Positions 25,394 to 34,345 of a stretch of DNA of 64,000 bases are shown here, piece by piece; position 1 is the first letter of the stretch, and each line of letters starts with the position of its first letter. The notes beneath the pieces were generated by a model. The model made no database searches. It saw only the letters and a program-made list of their open reading frames with translations, and had not been told where the DNA came from. The DNA is taken from NCBI GenBank assembly GCA_947383835.1, contig CANDEV010000006.1, positions 62,001 through 126,000 of the forward strand, given 5' to 3'. This stretch comes from an uncultured Clostridia bacterium. Lineage in GTDB: Bacteria > Bacillota > Clostridia > Oscillospirales > Ruminococcaceae. A program made the translations under genes and the position numbers.

Positions 25394-25951
25394 TTATATA
25401 TGCTTCTCTCCTATGCGAAATCCTCTGTCCTCCAAAAGCTTTCGTATATATTCCGCACTTTCGGAAATCGTCTGATTTGTTGTGTCAACAACATTTTCTT
25501 CATATTCGCCAAGCTCGGAAAACATACGCCACATCTTTCTTACTGCCTCATCGTCCAAAGGAAACTCTTCCTTCTGTTCACGGCTTGCCGCACGAAAAAC
25601 GGTATTCTCTTCATCAGGACGAAGCACAACATACCTAACGTCGCAGTCCTCATCGGCAAGCTTCAGCCATTGCTTTAAAAACCAAGGACCTATAACGCCG
25701 TCAACATAGACCTCATATCCTCCCGCAAGGAATTGCTTCGCACTTGCCGTGACTGCATTTATAACGACCTCGTTTTGGTTGCCTGCATCATCTTTCCATG
25801 GGTCTATGTAGCCATTTTTAATATAATCATAGAAGTCATCGGTATGTATGCAAACTGTCATTTCGCAGGAAGAATTTTCGGCAAGCAGCTTTGAAATTGT
25901 ACTTTTGCCCGTACCGCAAGCTCCCGAAATAATTACTATTTTAGCCGTCAT
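25394..25951 (-). CDS. P-loop nucleoside or small-molecule kinase-like protein
   Basis: A 185-residue ATP-binding protein with Walker A GACGTGKST at residues 10-18, a likely substrate aspartate pair in HTDDFYDYI, and a later YVDGVIGPWF strand. The fold looks like AAA_33-type small kinases related to gluconate or zeta-toxin kinases. No substrate can be assigned. Its start overlaps the glmM stop by ATGA, so translation is probably coupled. Confidence 0.7.
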   Translation of the reverse strand: MTAKIVIISGACGTGKSTISKLLAENSSCEMTVCIHTDDFYDYIKNGYIDPWKDDAGNQNEVVINAVTASAKQFLAGGYEVYVDGVIGPWFLKQWLKLADEDCDVRYVVLRPDEENTVFRAASREQKEEFPLDDEAVRKMWRMFSELGEYEENVVDTTNQTISESAEYIRKLLEDRGFRIGEKHI

Positions 25952-27336
25952 TCTTTTTCCTCTTGCTTCTCCTTGCTGTCGTCGGGACAGCGTTCCTTTA
26001 TTTTATCAGCAATTTCAAGAGCCATTTGGTTTATAAGACGGAATTTTTTTCCCTCTATCATAACTCTAATAAGAGGTTCCGTACCGCTTTCACGAACCAA
26101 AATCCTGCCACTTGAACCAAGCTTTGTCTGATTTGCATTTATTATTTTTTCTATCTCGGTATCGTTTTTCCACGCTTCTTTCCATTTTGGAATAATTTTA
26201 ACATTTACCATGACCTGCGGGTATCTCTCCATCATTGAACCAAGCTCCGAAGCTTTTCGCTCCTGACGCTTAATTATACTCAAAAGCTGCACAGCCGTAA
26301 GCTGACCGTCCCCCGTTGTTGCATAGTCGTGGAAAATAATATGACCCGACTGCTCGCCTCCCAAATTGTAACCGCCTGCAAGCATTTGCTCCATAATATA
26401 GCGATCGCCAACTTTAGTGGTTATCATATTAATATCGTTGTTTTTTGCAAAATGAGTAAAGCCGAGATTTGTCAGTACCGTTACTACTGCTGTATTCTTT
26501 TTCAGAGTACCCTTATCCCGCATATCCCGTGCAAAAATCGCGATAAGCTTGTCGCCGTCAAGGATTGCACCGTTTTCATCTACAGCGAGACATCTGTCCG
26601 CATCGCCGTCAAAGGCAACGCCCACATGACACTTCTTCTCCTTGACGAATTTAGAAATAGCGTCCATGTATGTAGAACCGCATTTGTCATTAATATTTGT
26701 GCCGTTGGGAGTACAGTTCACAAGATAGACCGTTGCGCCCAGTCCGCCAAAGAGCCGTTCCGCAGTTGCGCTTGCCGAACCGTTTGCACAGTCTATGGCA
26801 ACTCTTACTCCGGATAAATCATTGTCAATTGTTTTCATTATGCTTCTGATGTAATCCCATTGAGCGTTCTTGTCGTGGCTGACCCTGCCTACCTTTGCAC
26901 CGCCTGTCATGGCATTGGTTATCTCTTCAGGATTATCAAGGATAAGTGACTCTATTTCTTCCTCAATATCATCGGAAAGTTTGTAACCGGTGCCTGAAAA
27001 AAGCTTTATCCCGTTAAATTCCATACTGTTGTGGGAAGCCGATATCATTACTCCTGCATCAGCATCGCGCTTTTTTACAAGAAAAGCAACCGCAGGCGTG
27101 GGTACGACTCCGAGAGTTACCGCGTCCGCACCCATTGAACATATTCCCGCAATAAGAGCCGCCTCAAGTACGTCCGAGGAAATCCTCGTGTCCTTTCCGA
27201 TAAGGATCTTCGGCTTGCGGTGAGCTTTCCTGGTAAGCACAATTGCCGCCGCCCTGCCTATCTGCATTGCTGTTTCACAGGTAAGCTCGGTAAGCGCAAT
27301 TCCCCTTGCTCCGTCAGTTCCGAATAATCTTCCCAT
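25948..27336 (-). CDS. glmM: Phosphoglucosamine mutase
   Basis: This 462-residue enzyme converts glucosamine-6-phosphate to glucosamine-1-phosphate for peptidoglycan synthesis. The phosphoserine loop reads ISASHNSMEFNGIK (Ser near residue 100), the metal loop is DGDADRCLAVDE, and the C-terminal phosphate-binding loop is RESGTEPLIRVM. The N-terminal MGRLFGTDGARG is typical. It lies downstream of ruvB. In Firmicutes glmM usually follows cdaA and cdaR, which here are at 38-41 kb, so that arrangement is broken. Confidence 0.95.
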   Translation of the reverse strand: MGRLFGTDGARGIALTELTCETAMQIGRAAAIVLTRKAHRKPKILIGKDTRISSDVLEAALIAGICSMGADAVTLGVVPTPAVAFLVKKRDADAGVMISASHNSMEFNGIKLFSGTGYKLSDDIEEEIESLILDNPEEITNAMTGGAKVGRVSHDKNAQWDYIRSIMKTIDNDLSGVRVAIDCANGSASATAERLFGGLGATVYLVNCTPNGTNINDKCGSTYMDAISKFVKEKKCHVGVAFDGDADRCLAVDENGAILDGDKLIAIFARDMRDKGTLKKNTAVVTVLTNLGFTHFAKNNDINMITTKVGDRYIMEQMLAGGYNLGGEQSGHIIFHDYATTGDGQLTAVQLLSIIKRQERKASELGSMMERYPQVMVNVKIIPKWKEAWKNDTEIEKIINANQTKLGSSGRILVRESGTEPLIRVMIEGKKFRLINQMALEIADKIKERCPDDSKEKQEEKE

Positions 27337-27373
27337 TGTATAAAAACTCCTTTACAGTAAATTGCTGAATTTT

Positions 27374-28444
27374 TTAGTCAAACAAGGTCTGCTGACCATT
27401 ATCGTCTATCTCTCCCTTGTAGTCATATCCCATATGCCTGTATGCGAGAGCCGTTGCGCACCGTCCCCTCGGCGTTCGTGCAATAAATCCAAGCTGCATA
27501 AGATACGGTTCGCAAACATCCTCAAGAGTGACTGCCTCCTCGCCTATTGCCGAGGCAAGGGTCTCCAATCCCACGGGACCGCCGTTATAGCCTTTGATAA
27601 GCATATGGAGCATACGCTTATCAAGATTGTCAAGTCCTAAACCGTCTATCTCCATTCTGTCAAGAGCGATCTTTGCAATATCCTCGGTAATTTTTCCGTT
27701 TCCGATGACCTCCGCAAAATCACGAACACGTCTTAACAGACGGTTTGCAATACGGGGCGTGCCCCTTGCACGTTTAGCAAGCTCCATAGCACCCTGCTTG
27801 TCGCAGGCTATACCTAAAATTACTGAGGAACGCAACACAATATCGCAAAGCTGTTCATATGTGTAAAGTTCAAGCCGCTGGATAACTCCAAATCTGTCTC
27901 TGAGCGGAGAGGTAAGCTGACCTGCGCGGGTAGTCGCTCCGATAAGAGTAAACTTCGGCAAATCAATACGCAATGAGCGAGCTGAAGGACCTTTTCCGAT
28001 AATAATATCAAGAGCGTAGTCCTCCAAGGCAGGGTAAAGTACCTCCTCAATGGAACGTGAAAGGCGGTGTATCTCATCAATGAAAAGCACGTCGTTTTCC
28101 GAAAGATTTGTAAGCAGAGCCGCTAAGTCCCCCGGTTTCTCGATTGCAGGACCAGAAGTTATCCTTATATTTACACCCATTTCATGAGCAATGATAGCAG
28201 AAAGCGTAGTCTTTCCAAGACCCGGAGGTCCGTACAGCAAAACATGGTCGAGAGGTTCTCCCCTTTTTTTTGCCGCTTCAATATATATGGACATATTTTC
28301 CTTAACCTTATCCTGACCGATATATTCGGACAAGGTTTTCGGTCTCAAACCAACTTCAATGTCGTCCGTATCGTTTGGAATTGCTTCGGGAGAGACCATT
28401 CTTCCCGAAGCAGTTTCAAAATTCATTTCGCTTGATTCCAGCAA
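27374..28444 (-). CDS. ruvB: Holliday junction branch migration helicase RuvB
   Basis: The AAA+ motor (356 residues) that drives branch migration with RuvA. Walker A is GPPGLGKTT, Walker B is LFIDEIHRL, and the sensor region is IGATTRAGQLTSPLRDRFG. The start codon is a TTG, 6 nt after GAAAGGAAG; an ATG six codons in is too far from that site. The N-terminal extension before LRPKTLSEYIGQD is short but normal. A phosphodiesterase gene separates it from ruvA. Confidence 0.95.
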   Translation of the reverse strand: MLESSEMNFETASGRMVSPEAIPNDTDDIEVGLRPKTLSEYIGQDKVKENMSIYIEAAKKRGEPLDHVLLYGPPGLGKTTLSAIIAHEMGVNIRITSGPAIEKPGDLAALLTNLSENDVLFIDEIHRLSRSIEEVLYPALEDYALDIIIGKGPSARSLRIDLPKFTLIGATTRAGQLTSPLRDRFGVIQRLELYTYEQLCDIVLRSSVILGIACDKQGAMELAKRARGTPRIANRLLRRVRDFAEVIGNGKITEDIAKIALDRMEIDGLGLDNLDKRMLHMLIKGYNGGPVGLETLASAIGEEAVTLEDVCEPYLMQLGFIARTPRGRCATALAYRHMGYDYKGEIDDNGQQTLFD

Positions 28445-28477
28445 ATTTCTCTTCCTTTCGAGTTGATGCCTGTAATA

Positions 28478-29659
28478 CTATATAAGCCTTTTTTGTTTGT
28501 ATTCCTTGGTACGCTTTGTAGGTATCATAATAAGCGGGATTATCATTTCCTCATCGGTAAGTCCGCCGTGGTTTGCTTTATGGGGCGTTTTAGGCTTGGC
28601 GTTAAGGGTCTGATAGCGCAGACTCTTGCTTCCGATAGCGCAAAGCATATAGTCACCTATAAAGTCGATAGTTTTCGGGTGAGACTTTCCCTTGCCCAAA
28701 ATCCCCTTTGCAATAACATCGTTTTTTGAAAACAGCATAAAATCATTGCTAAGATAATTATGACAAGCCTTTTCAAAATCGGTGCGCCTGTCATATTTTA
28801 CATAGCAAGCGGCTGCTCTGCTCTCCACAAACGGCGGCACAATAAGACAATCTGTAATTTCGGGTATATTGTTTATCTTTATTTCCTCGGTAATATCTAT
28901 CATTCCGTGATCTGCTGTAACTATTATCAGCGTATCGGTCAGCTTTGAGCCAAGCTCCTCTATATGAGTGCTTATTGCGGTAAGCTTATCGGTGACCCTA
29001 TCGCTGTAGCAGCCCTCCCTGTGAGCCGTGTCATCGGGACTGTTCCACTGTACATAGGTAAAGGTATTTTCTTCCAAAGCACATATCATTTTTATAAGCT
29101 CGGTAACTCGTTCAAATCTGTCTGCGACCTTATGGACATTGCCGTCCTCGGAAATATTTACTCCCGATGGCGCAATTGTAAAAGTTTTAACATCACCGAT
29201 AACAGAGTAGGCAATTTCCTTGTATATTGTTTCGTATGGCATTACAAATTCAGCCGCGCTGAGCTTGCTTATCGGCGTTTTTGTGTAGCTGTCAACATTT
29301 GTGAAAACGTCTATAGTACGGCAAAATTCCTTGAAATACAGAGACCACCCAAGCCAAGCGTGTTCATTTGGGGAAACTCCCGTGTAGTAGCTTGTCATTG
29401 CCGCAGCAGTCGTTGACGGGAAAACCGAGGTCAGATTGTCAATATGATGTTTCCTCAAAAAATTTGATTTTGGAAGATTTCTCTCCATCATGTCCGTACC
29501 CATGCCGTCAAGCACGATAAGCACAATATTTTTGTAAAATTTGTTAAACTCCTTGTCAAGCTTGCTGAGAGACGGATACGCAGACGGTGTTCTGTAATAT
29601 CTCAGTACGGAGGAAATAATATTTACGGGACATCTTGAATAATCGGGATATGACAGCAT
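28478..29659 (-). CDS. Alkaline phosphatase superfamily phosphodiesterase
   Basis: A 393-residue protein of the nucleotide pyrophosphatase/phosphodiesterase group. Metal and catalytic motifs are VLDGMGTD, the nucleophile threonine in FPSTTAAAMTSYYTG, WNSPDDTAH, VTADHGMID and KANHGGLTDEEM. No signal peptide is seen, so it is cytosolic. The substrate cannot be named; such proteins hydrolyse nucleotides or phosphodiesters. It is inserted between ruvA and ruvB, which is not typical. Confidence 0.8.
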   Translation of the reverse strand: MLSYPDYSRCPVNIISSVLRYYRTPSAYPSLSKLDKEFNKFYKNIVLIVLDGMGTDMMERNLPKSNFLRKHHIDNLTSVFPSTTAAAMTSYYTGVSPNEHAWLGWSLYFKEFCRTIDVFTNVDSYTKTPISKLSAAEFVMPYETIYKEIAYSVIGDVKTFTIAPSGVNISEDGNVHKVADRFERVTELIKMICALEENTFTYVQWNSPDDTAHREGCYSDRVTDKLTAISTHIEELGSKLTDTLIIVTADHGMIDITEEIKINNIPEITDCLIVPPFVESRAAACYVKYDRRTDFEKACHNYLSNDFMLFSKNDVIAKGILGKGKSHPKTIDFIGDYMLCAIGSKSLRYQTLNAKPKTPHKANHGGLTDEEMIIPLIMIPTKRTKEYKQKRLI

Positions 29660-29703
29660 TTTTAACTCTCCCTTCTATAATATGCCAAACAGGTCTTGTA
29701 CCT

Positions 29704-30309
29704 TTACAAATTAGCAGCCATTTTTTTCAGTGCCTGACGGATAAGCTCCTCAACAGCAAGTGAAGCGTCCAGCTTTGCAACTGCGGAAGCGGCTTCTGTC
29801 TGACTGTAGCCCAGCACAACAAGCGCGGAAATAGCCTCTGAGGTATTGCTTCCCTCTGAAACCGCCTCGAAAATATCCTCTGCGGGAACTCCGCCCGAAA
29901 GCTGTTCCTTAGTGATTTTATCCTTAAGCTCAAGGACGACCCTTTGAGCAAGCTTTGGACCAACGCCTTTTGTTTTTGTAAACACTTTGTAGTCCCCCGT
30001 TGCAACAGTAAGGGCAAATTTTTCGGGATTTGTGTCCGAAAGAATTGCCAGTCCCGCTTTAGGACCCACTCCCGAAACTGATATCAGCATTTTGAAGCAG
30101 TTAAGCTCCTGCTCGGTGGCAAATCCAAAAAGCTCAATATTATCTTCCCTAACATGGAGGTATGTGTAAAGCATTGCCGTTTCCCCTGTCCTCCCAATTT
30201 GGGAAAGAGTAGAAAGCGTTGTCCTGCAAAGATAACCTATCCCGCCGCAGTCTATCACCGCCGAATCAGCGGTTTTATGTATGATTTTTCCGTTTACGCT
30301 GTATATCAT
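29704..30309 (-). CDS. ruvA: Holliday junction DNA-binding protein RuvA
   Basis: The 201-residue tetrameric subunit that binds four-way junctions and loads RuvB. It starts with MIYSVNGKIIHK (OB fold), has two helix-hairpin-helix motifs (LISVSGVGPKAGLAIL and TKGVGPKLAQRVVLEL), an acidic linker and a C-terminal domain (EAISALVVLGYSQTEAASAV) that contacts RuvB. The ribosome site is AGGAG. It lies downstream of ruvC across a 126-nt gap. Confidence 0.95.
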   Translation of the reverse strand: MIYSVNGKIIHKTADSAVIDCGGIGYLCRTTLSTLSQIGRTGETAMLYTYLHVREDNIELFGFATEQELNCFKMLISVSGVGPKAGLAILSDTNPEKFALTVATGDYKVFTKTKGVGPKLAQRVVLELKDKITKEQLSGGVPAEDIFEAVSEGSNTSEAISALVVLGYSQTEAASAVAKLDASLAVEELIRQALKKMAANL

Positions 30310-30435
30310 TAAAATCGCTCCTAAATTTTATTTTAAAACTTGCATTTTATTTTCCCGACCCCTTAAGGGGGCTTAAAGCAAGTAATAGCTGCTATTTTTT
30401 TACAGTGAGGGTGACAAGTCTGCACGGACGCCGTG

Positions 30436-30927
30436 CTAAAATTTCGGTATTTTTACCCCGCCGCCCGCGTGTCCATGGCAAATTGCTATTGCAAGCGCGT
30501 CTGCCGTATCGTCGGGTTTTGGAACGTCCGCAAGACCAAGTATACGCCTTGTCATCTCCATTACCTGATTTTTTTCTGCACGACCGTACCCCACAACAGA
30601 CTGTTTAACTTGAAGCGGCGTGTACTCAAAAATAGGAATATTCATATTTGCCGCAGCAAGGACGGTAACTCCCCTTGCCTGTGCAACATCTATGCCCGTT
30701 TTCTGATTGGTGTTGAAAAAAAGCTTTTCAATCGCCATAGCTTCTGGCGCAAAGGTTGTCAGGACGGTATTCATATCATCGTATATCGTTTTGAGCCGCA
30801 GGGTAAAATCAGTCCCCGCCGCAGTTGTTATTGCCCCGAAATGTATGGGAGTAAACTTATATCCGTCGTACTCAACAACGCCGAAGCCCACTATAGCGTA
30901 GCCGGGGTCAATTCCAAGAATTTTCAA
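30436..30927 (-). CDS. ruvC: Holliday junction resolvase RuvC
   Basis: A 163-residue RNase H-fold endonuclease that cuts Holliday junctions. Catalytic acids are in GIDPGYAIVGFG (Asp 7), AIEKLFFNTNQK (Glu near 66) and the C-terminal PDDTADALAIA. Length is normal. It is the first gene of the run that continues through ruvA, ruvB and glmM, and its promoter at 30984-31012 faces away from pheA. Confidence 0.95.
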   Translation of the reverse strand: MKILGIDPGYAIVGFGVVEYDGYKFTPIHFGAITTAAGTDFTLRLKTIYDDMNTVLTTFAPEAMAIEKLFFNTNQKTGIDVAQARGVTVLAAANMNIPIFEYTPLQVKQSVVGYGRAEKNQVMEMTRRILGLADVPKPDDTADALAIAICHGHAGGGVKIPKF

Positions 30928-30983
30928 AGGTTCACTTCCAATTCGATTTATAAAAGTTATTAACTTTTAGATATTAACAATTA

Positions 30984-31012
30984 ATTATACCATAAAATAT
31001 CAAGATATGCAA
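30984..31012 (-). promoter_or_regulatory. Promoter of the ruvC operon
   Basis: Read on the minus strand, TTGCAT (31007-31012) and TATAAT (30984-30989) are 17 nt apart. It is divergent from the pheA promoter, with only 17 nt between their -35 boxes. Confidence 0.65.
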
Positions 31013-31029
31013 TATTTTTTTGAAAGTTA

Positions 31030-31058
31030 TTGTTTTTTATTTGCAAATATTGTATAAT
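31030..31058 (+). promoter_or_regulatory. Promoter of pheA-ispD-ispF operon
   Basis: TTGTTT and TATAAT with a 17-nt spacer, 45 nt before the pheA start codon. No T-box or leader peptide was recognised in the short leader. Confidence 0.6.
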
Positions 31059-31103
31059 TATTATGTATCATTATCTCCAAAAGAACGAAAGGAACGGATA
31101 AAA

Positions 31104-32222
31104 ATGGATATTAAAGAGCTTAGAAACCAAATTGACGATATAGACAGCGAGATATTGTCGCTCTTTTCACGCAGAATGGAGGTCTGCAAGGCAGTCGCCG
31201 AATACAAAAAAGAAAACAATCTCCCCGTTATGCAGGGAGGGCGTGAAAAGCAGGTCATTGATAATATCAGAACCAATGCGCCCGAGGGCTTAAAAGACGG
31301 CGCGGCAATGCTGTTCCAGAACATAATGGATATAAGCAAGTGTATTCAAAACAAGGAAATGCAGTTTGTCTCCCGACTTTCCTCACCAAAACCTTTTATC
31401 CCTGAGAACGCCGCAAAAATTGCCTGTCAGGGGACGGCTGGAGCATACTCCGAGACCGCCTGCAAAAAGCTTTTCGGCAACAAACCCTCAGTTTTTTACC
31501 ACTCATTTGAGGACGTTTTCAACGCCGTTGAAACGGGCGAAGCTGATTTCGGCATACTTCCGCTGGAAAATTCCACCATCGGCACTATTTCCGAGACTTA
31601 CGACCTAATGGCAAAGCATAATTTTAATATATGCTCTCTTATCAGAGTGGAGATAACCCATTGTCTCGCCGCTGTAAAAGGTACTCGCTTGGAGGACGTG
31701 AAGTATGTTTACTCCAAAGCAGAAGCGCTTTCACAGTGTTCGGAATTTATAAAGGAAAAGGGACTTATTCGCCGCGAATATGCCAACACAGCGCTTTCCG
31801 CAGAGCTTGTTGCAAACAGAAACGACAGCTCAATAGCCTGCATATGCTCCAAAAACTGTGCAGGACTTTACGGTTTGGAAATAATCAACGACAGGATAGC
31901 CGACGCATACCCCAATTATACGCGGTTTATCTGCTTTTCGAGAGATTACATAGTCCCCGAAAACGCGGACACTATCAGCGTCTGCCTGACCCTTTCAAAC
32001 ACTCCCGGTTCGCTGTACAGACTTCTTACAAAATTTTCCGTATATGGACTTAATATGACAAAAATCGAGAGCAAGCTTATTGCCGGCAGCGACTTTGAGG
32101 CGCTCTTTTACCTTGATTTTAAGGGAAGCTGTACCGACCCCACGGTAGTTGCCCTGCTCCACGATTTGGAGAATGAACTGTCATTTTTCCGCTTTTTGGG
32201 AAGCTTTAAGGAAGTTCTGTAA
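31104..32222 (+). CDS. pheA: Bifunctional chorismate mutase/prephenate dehydratase
   Basis: The P-protein (372 residues) that makes phenylpyruvate for phenylalanine synthesis. Residues 1-85 are an AroQ-type chorismate mutase (DIKELRNQIDDIDSEILSLF). The dehydratase domain starts at AKIACQGTAGAYSETACKK and includes the NSTIGTISET segment. A C-terminal ACT domain (TLSNTPGSLYRLLTKFSVYG) should bind phenylalanine as feedback inhibitor. The ATG follows AAAGGAACGG; the upstream in-frame codons lie in the promoter region. Confidence 0.94.
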   Translation: MDIKELRNQIDDIDSEILSLFSRRMEVCKAVAEYKKENNLPVMQGGREKQVIDNIRTNAPEGLKDGAAMLFQNIMDISKCIQNKEMQFVSRLSSPKPFIPENAAKIACQGTAGAYSETACKKLFGNKPSVFYHSFEDVFNAVETGEADFGILPLENSTIGTISETYDLMAKHNFNICSLIRVEITHCLAAVKGTRLEDVKYVYSKAEALSQCSEFIKEKGLIRREYANTALSAELVANRNDSSIACICSKNCAGLYGLEIINDRIADAYPNYTRFICFSRDYIVPENADTISVCLTLSNTPGSLYRLLTKFSVYGLNMTKIESKLIAGSDFEALFYLDFKGSCTDPTVVALLHDLENELSFFRFLGSFKEVL

Positions 32223-32234
32223 GGGGGTGCGGAT

Positions 32235-32924
32235 ATGTCAAATACAACAGTTTCCGCGATAATAGCCTGCGGGGGCAGCTCAACCCGAATGAACGGTACA
32301 AACAAGCAGCTTTGCGAAATAGGCGGCGTACCAGTCTGCGTCCGCTCAATGCTTATTTTTGATGGACTTGACGAGGTCACGGAGATAATCGTTTCCGCTC
32401 GTGAGGAGGATATTCCCGCAATAGAAGCTCTTGCAGAAAAATATAAGGTAACCAAATTCAAGTGCGCCGTAAAAGGCGGCGATACACGTCAGCAGTCGGT
32501 TTTTGCAGCATTTATGCAGACTGACAAATCAACGCGGTATATTGCAGTCCACGACGGAGCAAGACCGTTTGCCGACCCCGAAAAAATCATAAAATGTATC
32601 AAGGACGCCTCCGTTTTCGGCGGCTCGGCGTTGGGAGTCCCCGTAAAGGACACTATCAAAACCGTAAACGGCGGCTTGATCGTGGACACTCCCGACAGAA
32701 GCAGTCTTTACGCCATACAAACACCGCAGGTTTTCCGCCGCGACGTATATGTAAAGGGCGTGAACTTTGCGCTTGACCACGAGCTTGATTTTACGGACGA
32801 CTGCCAGCTTATTGAGGCTGTCGGGGTAAAGGTCTGCGTTACTCCCTCGGATTACGGGAATATTAAGATAACCACGCCTGAGGATATTTTTATCGGGGAG
32901 GCGGTTTTGAAGTCAAAAAAATAA
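32235..32924 (+). CDS. ispD: 2-C-methyl-D-erythritol 4-phosphate cytidylyltransferase
   Basis: The third MEP pathway enzyme (229 residues); it transfers CMP from CTP to methylerythritol phosphate. The nucleotide loop ACGGSSTRMNGTNKQL is at the N terminus, followed by GGDTRQQSVF, the VHDGARPFA motif and LYAIQTPQVFRRDV. It starts 12 nt after pheA with a GGGGG-like site. It was adjacent to ispF, but an LRR membrane gene now lies between them. Confidence 0.94.
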   Translation: MSNTTVSAIIACGGSSTRMNGTNKQLCEIGGVPVCVRSMLIFDGLDEVTEIIVSAREEDIPAIEALAEKYKVTKFKCAVKGGDTRQQSVFAAFMQTDKSTRYIAVHDGARPFADPEKIIKCIKDASVFGGSALGVPVKDTIKTVNGGLIVDTPDRSSLYAIQTPQVFRRDVYVKGVNFALDHELDFTDDCQLIEAVGVKVCVTPSDYGNIKITTPEDIFIGEAVLKSKK

Positions 32925-32939
32925 TTTGGAGGGATTTTC

Positions 32940-34331
32940 ATGAACTCAATCATTTTCTGGACGGTATTTACCGCCATAGTCGCAGGCTTTTTTATCACAC
33001 TTATTATCGAAACCGTATCAACTGCGGTGAAAAAAAGGAAGCTCGGCAAGGCAATCAGACTAAAGCCGTACAATAACACTTACGGCTGGATAATTTTTTT
33101 CGGTATTCTTCAAGGCTTGAACGCTGGTACGACTTTTATGTCTCTTAAATACAGTGATTTTACCGAAAGCGTTTTAAATTGGATAAAAATAGTTTGTTAT
33201 CTTCTTATATTCTGCGAATGTTTTCTTGCTTATTTTCTGCGAACGCGGGCTTATCTCACCGAGGGAGGAATAATTTCAAATTACAGCCTTTTCCCTCCAG
33301 AAAGCGTTAAATATCTGACGGAAACGGTTGAAACCGAAATTAAAATAAAGCTATATACAAAAAAGCAGAACCCATACTGTACATATCTTGCCAAAAGCAA
33401 AGAAACTTTGCCGATGCTTGAAAGGCTTTACAGCGAGTTTGACGGAAATGCTCCCAAAGTTAAGATAAAAAACGGCACGGTAAAATATTTGCTTACTATG
33501 TTGTGTACGTCTTTAATTTTTGTCGGCGGCATTTTTACTTGGTATGTAATTGAAAAACCGGTTGTTTTCATAGGCGATAAAATCGTTAAAACCGATTCTG
33601 AGTATGCGTTATTTTCATATTTTGGATATTATGATCTGCTTAGGCAAGACGACCTGCAATATTATGGAGAAATTGCCAAAAAAGCACAAGAAATGTTTGA
33701 TTATGTTGAAACCTCTGAAAATCTCACTTCGGAGGATATGGCTGCTCTAAAAAAAATGCCTAATTTAAAGTATTTGGACGTTACACAAAACAACATTGAC
33801 GATTTGACGGAAATCGGCAAGCTTACACAATTAGAGGGACTTGCTTTCGGCGGCAGAGATATGTACTTAAAACCTAAAGATTATTTGTCAATTAAAAATT
33901 TGACAAATTTAAAATATTTTTGCGGCTTGGGACTTGGTGACTGTAATGACCTGACTATTTTTGAAAATATGGATGATATTATTTACTTTGAGCTTACAGC
34001 GGCGGATATTCAAAAAGGTCTTGATGTAATTTGCGAAAAAGAAAACCTTTTGAATTTAAAATTATTCCGCAGCAATATCAGCGACTTTTCTCCCATAGGC
34101 AAATGCAAAAAGCTGAAAAAACTTACTATCAGCGAGACAAACATTACCGATTTAAGCTTTTTGAAAAATCTTAAAGAGCTTAAATATTTAAATATAAGCA
34201 AAACGAATGCGGAGAATTATTCCGCACTGCTTGAAATGCCCTCTTTGGAGCAGGTAAGTGCGGTTGACTGCGATATTCCCAATGAAATTATTGAAAAGCT
34301 TACCGAAAAAGGCGTTGAAATTTACACTTAA
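32940..34331 (+). CDS. Membrane protein with leucine-rich repeats
   Basis: A 463-residue protein of unknown function. Two or three hydrophobic helices lie in the first 110 residues (FWTVFTAIVAGFFITLIIE and WIKIVCYLLIFCECFLAYFL regions), another helix around 185-205 (LLTMLCTSLIFVGGIFTWYV), and then leucine-rich repeats from about residue 275 to the end (LKYLDVTQNNIDDLTEIGKL, LKKLTISETNITDLSFLKN), of the bacterial type. The repeat face probably binds a protein or glycan, with sidedness undetermined. The DNA is more AT-rich than the flanking isp genes. Confidence 0.75.
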   Translation: MNSIIFWTVFTAIVAGFFITLIIETVSTAVKKRKLGKAIRLKPYNNTYGWIIFFGILQGLNAGTTFMSLKYSDFTESVLNWIKIVCYLLIFCECFLAYFLRTRAYLTEGGIISNYSLFPPESVKYLTETVETEIKIKLYTKKQNPYCTYLAKSKETLPMLERLYSEFDGNAPKVKIKNGTVKYLLTMLCTSLIFVGGIFTWYVIEKPVVFIGDKIVKTDSEYALFSYFGYYDLLRQDDLQYYGEIAKKAQEMFDYVETSENLTSEDMAALKKMPNLKYLDVTQNNIDDLTEIGKLTQLEGLAFGGRDMYLKPKDYLSIKNLTNLKYFCGLGLGDCNDLTIFENMDDIIYFELTAADIQKGLDVICEKENLLNLKLFRSNISDFSPIGKCKKLKKLTISETNITDLSFLKNLKELKYLNISKTNAENYSALLEMPSLEQVSAVDCDIPNEIIEKLTEKGVEIYT

Positions 34332-34345
34332 ACGGAGGATTTATA

